NCBI GenBank assembly: GCA_008729055.1
Contig: SDUX01000001.1
Coordinates: 3,813,631 to 3,877,630, forward strand
From: Pyropia haitanensis
Lineage: Eukaryota; Rhodophyta; Bangiophyceae; Bangiales; Bangiaceae
DNA: 64,000 nucleotides
Direction: 5' to 3'
Part shown: piece by piece, positions 1-11,017 of the stretch
Layout of the letters: every line of letters begins with the position of its first letter
Numbering within the stretch: the stretch's first letter is position 1
The notes under the pieces: model-generated
What the model was told of the DNA's origin: nothing
The model's input: only the letters and a program-made list of their open reading frames with translations
Databases searched by the model: none
Made by a program: the position numbers and the translations under genes

Positions 1-3000
1 CCCGCGCCAGCAGCGGTGGCGCCGTCGGCGGGTGCCGCGGGGGGTACCCGCCCGGCGGCCGCCGACGGCACCGCGTGGGTGGCCATGGCCCGCACCCCCC
101 CCCGCCCCCCCCGCCTATGCCTCCTCCCGCCCTCTTTGTCCTGCCTCCCCACACCTGCGCAGCCCCCCCTCCCCCGGGTGCAAGGGGCGGGGAGGGGGGG
201 AGGAAGGTGGGGGGCGACGTCGAGTTGCGTCGAGCCGCGTCGGGTCGGGGCGGGTCGGGTCGGGCCTGGCCGCGGGTGACCGGCGCCGTGTCGGGGCGCC
301 CGCGGCCGCGGCAGGGTGGTGGCCCCCACAGCGGCGACCGCCTCGGTGGACAGGACGGGAAACAAACGAGATGCGAAACAAGGAGAGCGGGATGAAGGGG
401 AGGAGGATAAAGGGGAATGGGATGATGGGGAAGGGGATGAAGGGGAGGGGGAGAAAAGAGGGTGGGGGGGGGCGGAGCGACCAGACGGCCGCCGCGCCGC
501 CGCGCCGACGCGCCCGCGAATGCGTGTGGTGCGCGGCCGGCGCACGCGCGTGGGCAACGGGGGCAAGAGCGGGATAGGGGCAGGGGAAAAGAAGGAGGAT
601 GGGAGGGAGGGCGCGGGGAAAGAAAGAGGGAGGGAGGGGGAGGCCGGGCGGGTCGCCGGGGACGGGGGGGGGGTTGCGACGGCTGTGGCGGCCGCGCGAT
701 CGCGACGGCGGGCGGCCGCCACCCTGTGCGCGGAAGGAGGGGGGTGGGGCCGCCGTGGCGGCGGAGGGAGGGCGGTCTGCCGGCCCGGGTTTTGGCGAGT
801 CCTGGCGACGCGTGGCCGTGCCCTTTTCAAAGCTGGACTCCAAAAGAGTGTTTGTAAAAACGATCCGGCAGTGAAGAGCGACCCGGTATCCAACTGAAAA
901 GGCAGGATAGAATTTGACCATAATGTCCATTTTCTGCACCAATTACCATATGTGTACTTATCGATTGACAACCTCTGGGCGGGGACGTCCGGCTGACCCT
1001 CGTGGAAATCTCCCACCCTTGAAGCAGTTCATCCAGCCACAGGACCGCTGCAGGGACGAAAGTGGGCGCTCATCCGTCACGCGACGCACGGAGGGACCCG
1101 TTTTCACCGCCAACAGGTGTGCGCGCGCCCGACGCGAGCCGTCCTGTCCACGCAGGCGATCCGGCAGCCGACAGCCGCACGCTGAGACGTCCCAAGAGCG
1201 AATGCCAGCACGTATTTCCAACTCCGGATGGCCCTTTGACCGCCCCCGTCAGCGGCGCGGCGTTGCCGCCAGTGTCGCCCCCGCTCGAATGATCCCTGCG
1301 AGTGAGCGGTGCAGAAAGCGACGCCGCGGGCCAAACAAGATTCTTTGAACTGCGTTTGGGGTCCACCCTACCCCAGTCGCGCTGGCCCTTGGGCATCCGC
1401 GCCAGCAGCGGCGGATGGCGACCTGCTCGCCGCGCCCGCCCGCCGCCGCCACTAGCGGCAGCCGCGTGTAGGCACGCGGAGAGCGTAGCGGCTCCTGGAT
1501 GGTGCGGGGGGGATGGTCGGGGGGGGGGTGGTTGCTGCGTTGACCGCTCTTGCAATGGTCGTGGAGCGCATCTGGGTGGCGGGGTTCCTCGCACGACCAC
1601 TGCGGACACGGCCCGTGCCGCCCCGCGTCGCCAGCCCATGGGCCACTCGGGGGAGCCACTGAGCCCGGTCCAACAGACCGCGCCCGGGCTTGTGCGTGGG
1701 GCAGCTATCTTTGACCGTTCGGTTGATGAGTGACGCTGTGGATCCCGTGGACACCGCAACCGGGGCTGCGCCTCTCAGCCAGCCTTTTTCTCCAGGGTAC
1801 GCGAGCCCCGACCTGCTGTCACGGTGATCCCTCGCCTAGTCGCGCTGCTGGGGACCTTCCTCGCGGTTCTGGGGCTCGCCGGAATGTGCTCCCGTCGGTC
1901 TTGCCCCTCCTCGTGGCGGGGGAGGTTAACGAGCGGTTATCCACGGCTGGTGCGGGCGAGGCGTCGCCAGCGAGGTCCCCCCGCGCCTTCTTTGTATTCT
2001 CGGCGCCGGAGGACTTGCTCGGCCTGCTTAAGCTTAGGGGCGACACGTGGTGGCGGTACAGTGGGATGCGCGCGCGCAACGGCAGCAACATCATTCTTGT
2101 TGTTTTCGTCTGTGGATGGCTGCGGTGGCGCGTCAGGCCGTCAACCGTGGGTGGCAAGTCGAGCAACTCTTTTGGTCTGTCGGGCGGGGACACGTCGGAC
2201 GTCGGGGTCTGGTCTTGCCCGAGGGGGGTGGCCACCCGCGCATCGGGCGCCCCCCCGGCGGGCGTGGCCCCGCCGGGGACCCGCCGCCCCACGCCTCCCC
2301 AAGAGCACGCTCGACAGCAGGGCTGGGGAAAATCGAGTCGCTCACCCCCCTGCGTCGACCAATCCGCGACCCCGTTTCGCGGTGCCGGTGACGCTCGGAC
2401 GCGCGTCCGACGGTGTAGGGGCGGGGCGTCTGCAAGACACGCTCTCGACGGCGGCGACAGAGGGCGTGCGGCTTGGGAAATCGCGTCCCCACCGCCCGGT
2501 GCTCCGCGGCCACCAGAAGGGCACGAATGCGCCCGTGAGGCCGCGTGTTGCCTGGGCGCACACCGCGCAGGCAATCCCGAGCCGCTGAAAGCTTGTGTCC
2601 CCCGCGGGCGCGTGCCGAGAAAAGGGCGCGTGTTGACACCGCCCGCCGACGGCCGCGGAGACGTCCTTTTCGGGCGCTGTGAGGATGCGTCTGGCGGGTG
2701 GCCGCCGTCCCCCCCGTCAGTCGAGAGAACAGTGAACGGGTTGCTGATAAGAAAACAGCCACGGCTCGTGGGAGACGTGCGGCGGCAAGGGGGGGGCGGG
2801 GGATGGACCAGCCGCGTGGCCGCTCCCCAGTCGCACTTCAGCGCCGCCCCTCCTTGTCCAGAGCGGCGGCGCTTGGCTGACCGTCAACGCCGGCCGGCGC
2901 TGGCCGCCAGGCACCTCTGCCGCTTTCCCGCCCGCCGCCCGACCCGCCCCCCCTCTGCCGCCGCCCAAGCGCGCGGCGGCGGCGGAGGCGCTTGTCTTTG

Positions 3001-3840
3001 CTGCGCGTGGGGGCACAGGGGCGGCGCCATGGATGGGGGAAAGAGCGGGGGGGGGAAGGGGTAGGCGCGGCGTGTCGTCGGCCCAACCGTCGCACTCGCA
3101 CAGGACACAAAGTGCCCCGTGCCGCGGGGGGCCCCACCCGAGGCGACCCCCTCGATGGGTGTCGCGGGGGGGCCTGGCCAGAGGGAGGGGTGCGGGGGGC
3201 GAGTGGGTGGCACCCACCGGCGCGGGGCGTGGCCTCGCCTCGCGACCTGCGTGAGCGGCGTGTACACAGGCCCGAAGGCTTTGTTGCGCTGCAGGAGGGG
3301 GCGAGGCGTCGGCTCAGCTGGGGTTGCACCCGCCACACCCCGGTGTTCCAGGGGGTCAGCGGAGACACGCGCGACGGTGCCACCCCCACCCCCCGCGCGT
3401 GCTTCGTCTGTCCCCCACAGGCGGCCGTTCAGGCAGGAGGAGGGGCGACGGTGGCGGCGGGGAGGGGGCATACGAGGAACCCGTCGCCACTCGTACCCCC
3501 CCCGCCAGTCGCATGCGGTGGCCCCCAGCAGTGATGTGTAGCCGTTGAGCCGCGTCCCCTAGCGTCCGGAGGGAGGTGGAGGCGGGCGTTGGGGGGGGAG
3601 CGAGAGCACGCGCCCTTTTCTTGACATTTCTAGTCGAGCCCCGCCCCCTGCCGTGGGTGGGTGTTGCGTGTCCGGTGCTTCCGCGGGGCGCCCCCGACGA
3701 CCTGACCTGTTTGGTGGGCGCGCTCTGTGCCTGCTGCTGCTGCATGCACTCGGGCTGACGTGGGCTCGCGTGCGCGGCGACGGGGCGCGGCCCGTGGCGA
3801 CGGGGCGGCGCTCGTGTGTCGCCCCTCTGCCGTTCGGAGC
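1..3840. other. No recognisable gene; purine tracts and short repeats
   Basis: Open frames exist on both strands, including one of 444 codons at 1730-3064, but they overlap each other in several frames and show no domain or conserved block, as expected when GC is high and stops are rare. Visible structure is low-complexity only: repeated GTCGG/GTCGA pentamers around 225-275 and strongly purine-biased stretches at about 360-480 and 570-660. The far right end is the promoter of the ubiquitin-like gene. Confidence 0.6.
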
Positions 3841-3847
3841 GCAGCCC

Positions 3848-3854
3848 ATATAAG
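3848..3854 (+). promoter_or_regulatory. TATA box of the ubiquitin-like gene
   Basis: ATATAAG stands out in otherwise GC-rich DNA. It is followed by a pyrimidine-rich leader (about 3900-4015) and by the start codon at 4184. The distance to the ATG is long, but two good splice acceptors (ending CTGCAG at 4059 and 4169) suggest a 5'-UTR intron, so the spacing is acceptable. The donor is not clear. Confidence 0.5.
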
Positions 3855-4183
3855 GCCGACGGCGGCGTCCCGGTGCATGCGACCTCGGTCGCACGGGCAT
3901 TCCATCCTCTCTTTCCACTTTCTCCTCCGAGCTACCCTCTCCTACCCATCCACCCCCACGCTCTCCTCCCTCATCCGTCCATCCACGCCCCTCACCCCGC
4001 TCCCGTCTGTTCATCGTTGTGCTGGGAGTGCTTTGTTCGACCCGCTGTCTACCCCTGCAGTGGGTGCACGACGCCGCGTGGCTCAATTCAACGTGTCTGG
4101 CGGTGCTCCTCTTGGCCCTCGAGACCGGCGGCGAGACCAAGCACGTTGTCTTATTGCTGACGGCTGCAGGTGCTCCTACCGCC

Positions 4184-4429
4184 ATGAATATCTGGGTCGA
4201 GACACCGGAGGAGGGCACCATCATGCTGGACGTCGAGCCAGGGGAGACCATCGCCGAGCTGCGGCAGCAGCTCCAGTCCATGGTGACCATCCCCCAGCAC
4301 CTGTACATCCAAGCGCTGATGCACGACGGCATCCACCTCAACGACTCCCTCTCCTTGGAAAGCCACGACATTGAGGACGACACCGTCCTGAGCCTGTACC
4401 TGGGCCAGCGGCTCAGCCCGTGGGTGTAG
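4184..4429 (+). CDS. Single-domain ubiquitin-like protein, 81 aa
   Basis: The protein starts at 4184 with good Kozak context (CCGCCATG), just after a splice-acceptor-like CTGCAG. The first 76 residues follow the ubiquitin fold pattern: MNIWVETPEEGTIMLDVEP aligns with the ubiquitin N-terminus, then TIAELRQQL for the alpha-helix, and the block ending DDTVLSLYL for the last strand. It ends in SPWV, with no Gly-Gly and no cleavable tail, so it should not be conjugated in the ordinary way. It is a stand-alone domain, unlike polyubiquitin or ribosomal fusions. The ATG could be extended upstream in frame to 4019, but that part has no ubiquitin similarity and contains the acceptor. Its role is unknown; a decoy or binding module for ubiquitin receptors is possible. 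It is convergent with pirin. Confidence 0.8.
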   Translation: MNIWVETPEEGTIMLDVEPGETIAELRQQLQSMVTIPQHLYIQALMHDGIHLNDSLSLESHDIEDDTVLSLYLGQRLSPWV

Positions 4430-4965
4430 TGGCCGCGCGGCCAACACCCCAGTAGGATATCGACAAGGGGCGCGCTGCCCAGGCGACCGCTGCTCGCCGG
4501 CCGTGATTTTAGGGGTCTACCTGGCGGTGGCGCCCGGCTGCCCTAACGGGGGGGATTGGGCGCGCGATTTGCAGCGCACGCGGCGGCGCGGTCGTCTGTG
4601 TTTCTAGGGTAGGCGCTGTGATTCGTGCAATTCTTTACGCGCTACGCAGCCGGCCGAGTCGTCTGTGTCGCCACCGTGCGTCTTTGTCGAGTGTATAGGT
4701 TCCCTCTAAGTTTTGTTTGCGAGATTGTATTCTCTTGGTTGCGTTCCAGAGCATGAAAACAGAGTGCGCTCTGGTCTCCGCGTGTATAGATAAAGCGAGC
4801 GTGGTCCAACGCAAGTGGACGCAGGCAGGCTGCGGCGACACCGTCCTGATAACAAGCAGATGCACAAGAAGAAAAGACGGCAACACCAAGTGCCCGACCA
4901 AGCTCCCGCAGCATTGCGTGCCATCGTGCCCGCAGCGAGGCATCCACAAAGCGGTACAAGGCACC
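4430..4965. other. Convergent intergenic region
   Basis: This lies between the 3' ends of the ubiquitin-like gene and pirin. GC falls noticeably from about 4680. I see no coding segment; it should hold both 3' UTRs. Confidence 0.6.
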
Positions 4966-6028
4966 CTAAAAGAGCCCGTTCTGAAAGTCCTTGATGGCTT
5001 GCCGCAGCTCTTCCCGACTGTTCATGACAAAAGGGCCGTACTTGACGATGGGCTCGCGTACGGGCGTGCCCGCCACTAGCACAAAGCGAAGACCTTGCGG
5101 GCCGGCAGTGGCCGACAACGCGCCCGTCTCCCCGTCCGCCAGCAGGCAGCACGACCCGTGCTCCCCGGCCGTACCATTGACGCCAAACGTGCCGGTGCCC
5201 CGCAAGACGTACGCAAAGCCAGCGTAGTCGCCAGGGACAGGCAAGGCAGCAGTCGCACCAGCGTCCACCTCCACGTCCAGGTAGAGGATGGGCGACGTGG
5301 TGATCACCGCCGCCGTCACCCCGTACGCGTCACCGGCAAGGACGCGCACGCGGGTGGCACCGTCAGGGGAGGTGGCAGTAGGTACAGACTCGGCCGACAC
5401 CTCCTGGTAGTCGGGCGGGCTCATCTTGTCTGCCGCCGGCAATGTCAGCCAGAGTTGCAGTCCAACGTTGGGGCCGTCGGTTGCGGGCATCTCCGAGTGT
5501 TGGAGACCTGACCCTGCCAGCATCCATTGCAAGGATCCGGGTCCTATGATGCCAGCATGCCCCCGATTGTCCTGTCCCGCACAGAGAAACAGAACCGATA
5601 CGCAACACATGCACCGAGAAATGCAAATCGAGAGACGAAGATATAGGAGCCATGGATTGATAATAGCACACGAAAACAAGGCACGTGGGTGTCAGAGAGC
5701 TGCAGACGCCAAGACAAGGACAAATCACACAAAAGGGCACAGCACACAAAGGAAGACCAGCAAAAAGGAACTCGTCACCTACCTTGTGTTGGAAAGCGCC
5801 AGACAACATGTACGTAACCGTTTGCATCCCACGGTGTGGGTGCGTCGGAAAGCCGGCCGGGGGGGTAACCCGGAACTCGTCGAGCAGCAGGAAAGGGTCA
5901 AGGTCTGGCAGGGCATGGGAGCCAATACTTCGCCGCACCCGTGCGCCATCCCCCTCAGACTGCTCCCGCGCCATCACCACTCGGGAAATGGTCCGCCCGG
6001 CACTCGCCGGGGACGCTGCCGCCGCCAT
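4966..6028 (-). CDS. Pirin family protein, 283 aa, two exons
   Basis: Exons are complement(5783-6028) and complement(4966-5571); the 211-bp intron has donor GTAGGT after AACACAAG and an acceptor ending GGGACAG. The junction is phase 0 and joins FQHK to DNRGHAGIIGPG, as in pirins. Metal ligands of the cupin are present: H63 and H65 (PTHPHRG), H107 and E109 (GLQHSE), with the family spacing. The C-terminal cupin follows, ending REELRQAIKDFQNGLF, the usual pirin end. Known pirins are iron-binding nuclear cofactors or quercetin-2,3-dioxygenases; which applies here cannot be told. The start at 6028 was chosen because pirin similarity begins shortly after it; the open frame upstream is unlike the family. 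Confidence 0.93.
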
Positions 6029-6898
6029 TCGGATTGGTAGTGGGAAGCGGGTTGGGTAACGGGGAGAGAGACGCCTGCCAGAAGCAGCACGGTTGCGCGA
6101 GTACAAAGACACCCGACGGGGTGTGGCCAGCCGTGAGCGAGCGACCGACCGACACGGGTCGGGCCTGAGACCAGTCAGCACAAAACACAGCATGTGCAGA
6201 CACCGTGCAACGCCTCTTGCGTCTGGGGAGCACTTGAAGTACAAACACGACCGCGGGCAGCAACCTCACCGAGCGAGGCTAGCTAGCGCAGTAGTACATC
6301 CAGACTCGGCCACCCATCTCGTACGCGGCTCCCGATTGTTGAGGACGACTGGACGGCACCTTCCATCGTGGCCGACAGGCGGGTCTTCCATCGCGGACAA
6401 CGACAGCAAACTTGTTCGGACTGCACAAGATCACAGTGAATCTATGGCAAGTACAAGGGGTGACAATGACACAAAAAGTAGCCCTTTCCTTGTGTCCGCA
6501 GTGGTTGCGGACGAGTGCTGGCGCGTCTCGAGTGTGCGCCCCATGGCCCTCCCACGGCAGTCCTCTGCCGGGACACTTCGACGGCCCGCTTGCCACCACA
6601 CCCATGAGCACGCCAGGCGGGTGTCCGTGCTGCACCCTGCGGCTTGACCGACCATCAACGTGGACGCCGTTGGGGGTCTTCCTCGGCTTCCGCCTCTTCC
6701 CTCCCCCGTCCAGGTGGTGCCGTGTGCAGTCTACGGAGGACGTGTGAGCGGCTATTGGGCCCAGTTTTGCCTTTTGGGCCGCCGAGGCGACTGCCGCCGA
6801 CCTTTTTCCAGCGCTTGCCTCCCTGAACGCGGGCAACTGGCCAACGGCTGCACTGGTTGCTGTTGCATGTTGTTGACGTCCCGTCTACCGTGCTTGCG
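6029..6898. other. Divergent promoter region, pirin and COPI-associated gene
   Basis: These 870 bp separate the divergent start codons of pirin (-) and the COPI-associated protein (+). No TATA box is evident on either side and no conserved coding segment is seen. Confidence 0.5.
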
Positions 6899-7702
6899 AT
6901 GGAAGGCGGCGGTCGCTTCTCGTCCTGCGCCCCATGCAGCAACCCTGCGCTATACGTGCGGATAGGCACGCTCGTGTCTGGCGCCCTGCTCATCGGGTCA
7001 GCCGTGTTCCGCATCATCCGGCTGTTTGTGGGGTCATTTGACGACCCAGAGTTCTTTGTGCTGCTGATCTGGGTGGCTGTATTCGGGGTATTATTGATTC
7101 TTGCCGAGCTGGAATGGCCGTCTTGCATGGCCGCTCAGTTTGGGTACGTTGTCGAGCTCGTCTGTTTTCGTGGCATCCGCTGGCCGTGGGCTCTTGTCCG
7201 GGCTGTTGGACAGCTACTCCACGGCGGCCTGCGCGGGGTATTCTAGTCGCATGTATAGTAGCACATACGCTGACCTCATTCTCCACTTTGTGAGATTGTT
7301 TGCTGCTCCTGTGATGCTTGTATTCGTGCTTGCCCCTCTTCTTTCTCCTGCTGTTGGTTCTTCCTATTCCCGGCCGCGACGCTACCGCCGTGCAGATTCC
7401 TGATGGGCGTGAAGGGCCGGGGATTCTTCACCTTTTTCGCAGGCACCCTGGCGCTGTCGATGGGTTTTTCCAACACCAGCAGTGTGAGCGGCATCTTGCT
7501 GATTGTGGCGGGCATTATTGCTTGCGGGGTGTCGGCGTTGCTCTTCTTTTGTGGGCCGACGATGAGCTCAGGCGGCGCGGACGTGGAGGCTCCGACCGTG
7601 CGAGGAGGCGCGGGGGGTGTCGGTGCCGGCAGCACTAGCGGCGGCGGCATCTTTGGTGGCCGGAAGAACCCACCAGCTGCCAACCCCGATATTGCCATCT
7701 AG
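6899..7702 (+). CDS. COPI-associated family membrane protein, 183 aa, two exons
   Basis: Exons are 6899-7143 and 7396-7702, with donor GTACGT and acceptor GCCGTGCAG. The split codon restores AAQFG-FLMGVKGRGFFTFF, a continuous match to the COPI-associated protein family (Golgi four-TM proteins). Four hydrophobic segments are visible: around YVRIGTLVSGALLIG, FVLLIWVAVFGVLLIL, FFTFFAGTLALSMG and GILLIVAGIIACGVSALLF. The short Gly-rich tail is cytosolic in the family. The start at 6899 has G at -3 and +4; the in-frame ATG at 6857 has weak context. The family associates with COPI coats at the Golgi, but its molecular role is poorly known. Confidence 0.85.
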
Positions 7703-9125
7703 AGACGAGCTGGACCTGGAAGCCACGGGTGTACAATGCGGCGTCTTCGTGGCATGTGCGGTTTCTTCGTGGGCCACCTGTCGGCCGCGGTCATCCTGGC
7801 CCCTGCTGTGTCCTATTGGTTACTTCCTTTTGTGCCTGTTGCCGCATGTTTGTGAGCGTTTTTTTTTTAATGCGTTCTTGTTACCGTGTTGCAGTGTACA
7901 GCTTTGTAGTCACAGGGCTATCTTTTTGTCGCCCGTTGGCCTGTTCATCTTCCGCGACTGCACGTGAGCGAGGCAGTCAATAATGCTGCCTCCGTGCAGG
8001 CAGCAGCTGTGTCCGAGCTGTCTTGCAGTGAACACTTGCTTTTGTGCTGCTGGCGGCTACCATCTCCTAGACCACCAGCCACCACTACCAGCTTGCGCTG
8101 GGCGCGCAACGACTCCTCCGCACCACGGTGAGAGACACAGCGAAACGTCGTGCCAAGACCGCCCGGGTGTGACGCTGCTGTGCAAACTTGGTCTGGGACG
8201 CCACCGAGCGCTGGACGGGTCAGGCGCACTCGAAAAGAGTGCAGACAACAGCCGCGGCATTTGAATTTGGAGACCTTTGGTGCGATGCGGGTGGCAGCTG
8301 CCTCCCACAGATCACTGGCTGCTCCACTGCTAGCTCGCCCTGAAACGCGCCGTGGCTCCGTCCGCGTCATAGCGAGTGTAAGAAGCGAAACGCACGTGCC
8401 ATGACTGCCCGGACTGTTCCCTTCCGCGCAAACGGTGACCCGCATGTGTCCGCTGCGCGAGATGGACGGCTGCAAGAGCTCCATCAAAAAACAGCAGAGT
8501 ATGAAGAGACGCTGCTCGCCAAAGGCAAGCCCATCAACAGAGAAAACGTGCCCGCACCAAGACGCACACGCACACTGGACGGGTCCAGCGCACTCAACAA
8601 TGTGGAAGAAAAAATTGGGTGTCTCGGGGAAGAACTAGAAACGAACTTCCCCTCCGAGCAGAAGCCAACCAGGCAAAAAAGAAGAGCGCACACCAAACCG
8701 ACGCAGTGACACAAAGAAAAACAAACAATACGTGGATTCCAGCACCCGGGTCTGGACAAAACCAAGACCACCACACCAGCGTCACACACCCCCATAGGCA
8801 TGACCCACGGTCCACGCCCCCCCGCTCACTCCCGCTCAGAGGTTACACGGAAGAGTCGGACCATTGCGCCCCGTTCCGCCGCCGCTGCTTGTCGCCCCAC
8901 GCCCACCATTCCAATACCCCAAATGCACCGTCACCGGCCTGATGCCATCCCGGTTTGGCATTCCCCCAACACCCCAAAACCGGTCGCAGCCCCGGCCTGT
9001 ACACCAACCCCCTCCACCCGCAGATTGCCCCAGCCTCCCGGACGCGCCCCGACGACGGCGACCAGCCCCAAAAGATCTATCGCACCCGCACACGCAGCCC
9101 CCAGCGGCGACCCGGCGGTAGGCGC
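7703..9125. other. Intergenic; one doubtful small ORF
   Basis: Base composition is close to balanced and no known gene is seen. A T-run lies at 7860-7868. A 102-codon frame at 8401-8709 has a good start context and a balanced, charged composition (KTAEYEETLLAKGKP), but no recognisable domain and low GC at third positions compared with the neighbouring genes, so I do not call it. Confidence 0.5.
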
Positions 9126-9623
9126 TTACTCGGGCAACTTCATCTCGCCCGCCAGCTCACGGAACTTGGACATGTTGGCGCCTGGCATGCGGCGCTGCGG
9201 GAAGGCCTTCCAGTCCGACGTCCCCGCCGCGTCCTTGATCACTACCCCCGGCGTCGCACGCGACTTCTGAATCTCAGCCAGCGTCGGCGCGTTGGCGCCC
9301 TTAGCCACGTCCCCGCCCGCGCCGGCGCGGACCTTGGTGTCCGCCGACCGCGGCGCGGCCACCCGCTTCCTCGCGTTGGGGTTGTCATCAATAAAGGTCG
9401 CAGCAGGCTTCTTGCCCTTCGCAGGGGCCTTCTTGCCCAGGGTGGGGAGCTCCAGCTTGGGCATCGCGGGCATCTTGGGCAACTTAGGCATCTCCACGCG
9501 CAGCGGGCCCGCGGCGGCGGCGCCCATCACCACCACGGCGGCGGCGGCAAACACGTTGCCCACGGCGGGCACCGCGGGGGCAAGGGCGATCGCGGGCATC
9601 GCGGCGTTGGTGGCGCGTCCCAT
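9126..9623 (-). CDS. Unknown 165-aa protein with N-terminal hydrophobic segment
   Basis: The start has strong context (AACATGG). Residues 8-40 are Ala/Val-rich and hydrophobic, compatible with one membrane helix or an organelle-targeting segment. They are followed by a basic, Pro/Met-rich stretch with a repeated motif (MPKLPKMPAMPKLELP) and Lys-rich AKGKKPA, then a more ordered C-terminus ending RELAGEMKLPE. No family is recognised. GC at third positions is high and the frame holds no long homopolymer, both consistent with a real gene. It stands alone between two long non-coding stretches. A plastid or mitochondrial protein is a guess only. Confidence 0.6.
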   Translation of the reverse strand: MGRATNAAMPAIALAPAVPAVGNVFAAAAVVVMGAAAAGPLRVEMPKLPKMPAMPKLELPTLGKKAPAKGKKPAATFIDDNPNARKRVAAPRSADTKVRAGAGGDVAKGANAPTLAEIQKSRATPGVVIKDAAGTSDWKAFPQRRMPGANMSKFRELAGEMKLPE

Positions 9624-11017
9624 GTTGATCGAGAGGGGGTGTGCGACGTGGGGGGGGATGGGCGTGATAGCGACCGGCCGCGACGGGGTGAAACGAACGT
9701 CTCCTCTCCAACCCAGACCGGTAGTGACGGTGGTGCGGTGGGGGAGCTACGGGGGGGGTTAGGAGGAACACGGCGGTGAGGGAGTAGGTGGGGGAAAGAG
9801 CACGCGTACCACGCCGGGGATGTCGGGGAAGCGGTCGCTCTTGATGTCCTCCGCAAAAGGGGGGGCGCAGGAGAGGGGCACGCAACCGGCGTGAATGCGG
9901 TGCGGGGATGACTCCCGTTGGGGGTCCCAGCACGCGCCGGCAGCCGCAATTGTGACCGACCGGCGTCGATAGCGCGGGTGCACAACCGCGCGTGTGGGAC
10001 GCGGCGGCGGGGGGAGGGGGGGGTTCTCGCAGGCGTGTGGGGTGGGCGCGGGGCCGCCGCAGCTCCGACGCGCAGCTCGGGCGCGCGTCGGCGGCGCGGC
10101 CCCGCCTCCGAGGGGCAGTGGGGTCCCTGGTCGCAGAGATCTCCAGCTGACCTCCACGGGCCGCCACCTGGAATTGTGGCGGACTCCCCTGTCCAGAAGC
10201 AGCCTGCCAGGGGGGGGGGGGGGCCGCCCGCCGAGGGCTTTGGGGCACGCCGACACCAGATCGTCTGCCCCCGCCTCCACCGCCGCACGCGGCGGTGGAT
10301 CGAGGGGGCCTCGTGGGGTCTGAGATTCAGGCCGTCGTGCGTCGCCCCAGCAGCGGAGGTGCGCGCGTGCGCTGGGGATGGGGTGGGGGGTGCGGAGGGG
10401 CGGGTCTGCGAGAGGGTGTGCTGGAGTTGGAGTGCGAGCGCACACCTCGCCGTGTGACGGGCCGCGCGGCGAGCCGTTGGGACCCCGCGATGGGGAAGGT
10501 GGTGGCGGTTTGGCGTCACGTCCGACAATGTGTGGCGGCGGCCACACCTGGCACTGCCGTTAACGGGTTTTCCTTTTGCAACTGGACTCGGATCAGGTCG
10601 ACAGGGCACCCGGCCTGGTGTACCCACCGCGCCGGTGCCGCGTGCTATACAGCCCCCACCAGGTGTCGTGCCGGTCTCGCCACGCTCTCCCGTGCGGCCC
10701 CCGCCACGGCGGCGACGCCCCGCCACCCGCGAGTGAGCCCGACCGCCACCCCCTCGCCCGCACCTCGCGGGCCCGAGGTCTGCCCGACATCTGCTCCGTT
10801 GGCCGACGTCGCAGGGTTGTCTTCCGACAGGACGGCGGGGGCCTCCCCCGGGTGACCCCCACATCTCCCCAGCTCCATCCATGCGGTTTCCCCCCCGCTA
10901 TCCATCCCCCCTCTCTCCCTTGGCCCCCCCCCATCTCTTTCTTCTTCCCCCCCCCTCTCCGCAAAAGGACGCCCTCGCCCCACTCCCCACTGGGGCAACT
11001 CGTCGGGTACTACCCTT
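9624..11017. other. Intergenic, G- and C-rich, no gene seen
   Basis: Overlapping open frames on both strands are composed almost wholly of Arg/Pro/Gly/Ala and lack any ordered block. C-runs near 10900-10960 precede the 3' end of the ligase gene on the opposite strand. Confidence 0.5.

Noticed and set aside
1730..3064. 444-codon open frame on the plus strand
   Set aside because: Composed of mixed Arg/Pro/Gly/Cys with other long frames on both strands over the same bases and no ordered or conserved block; expected by chance at this GC.
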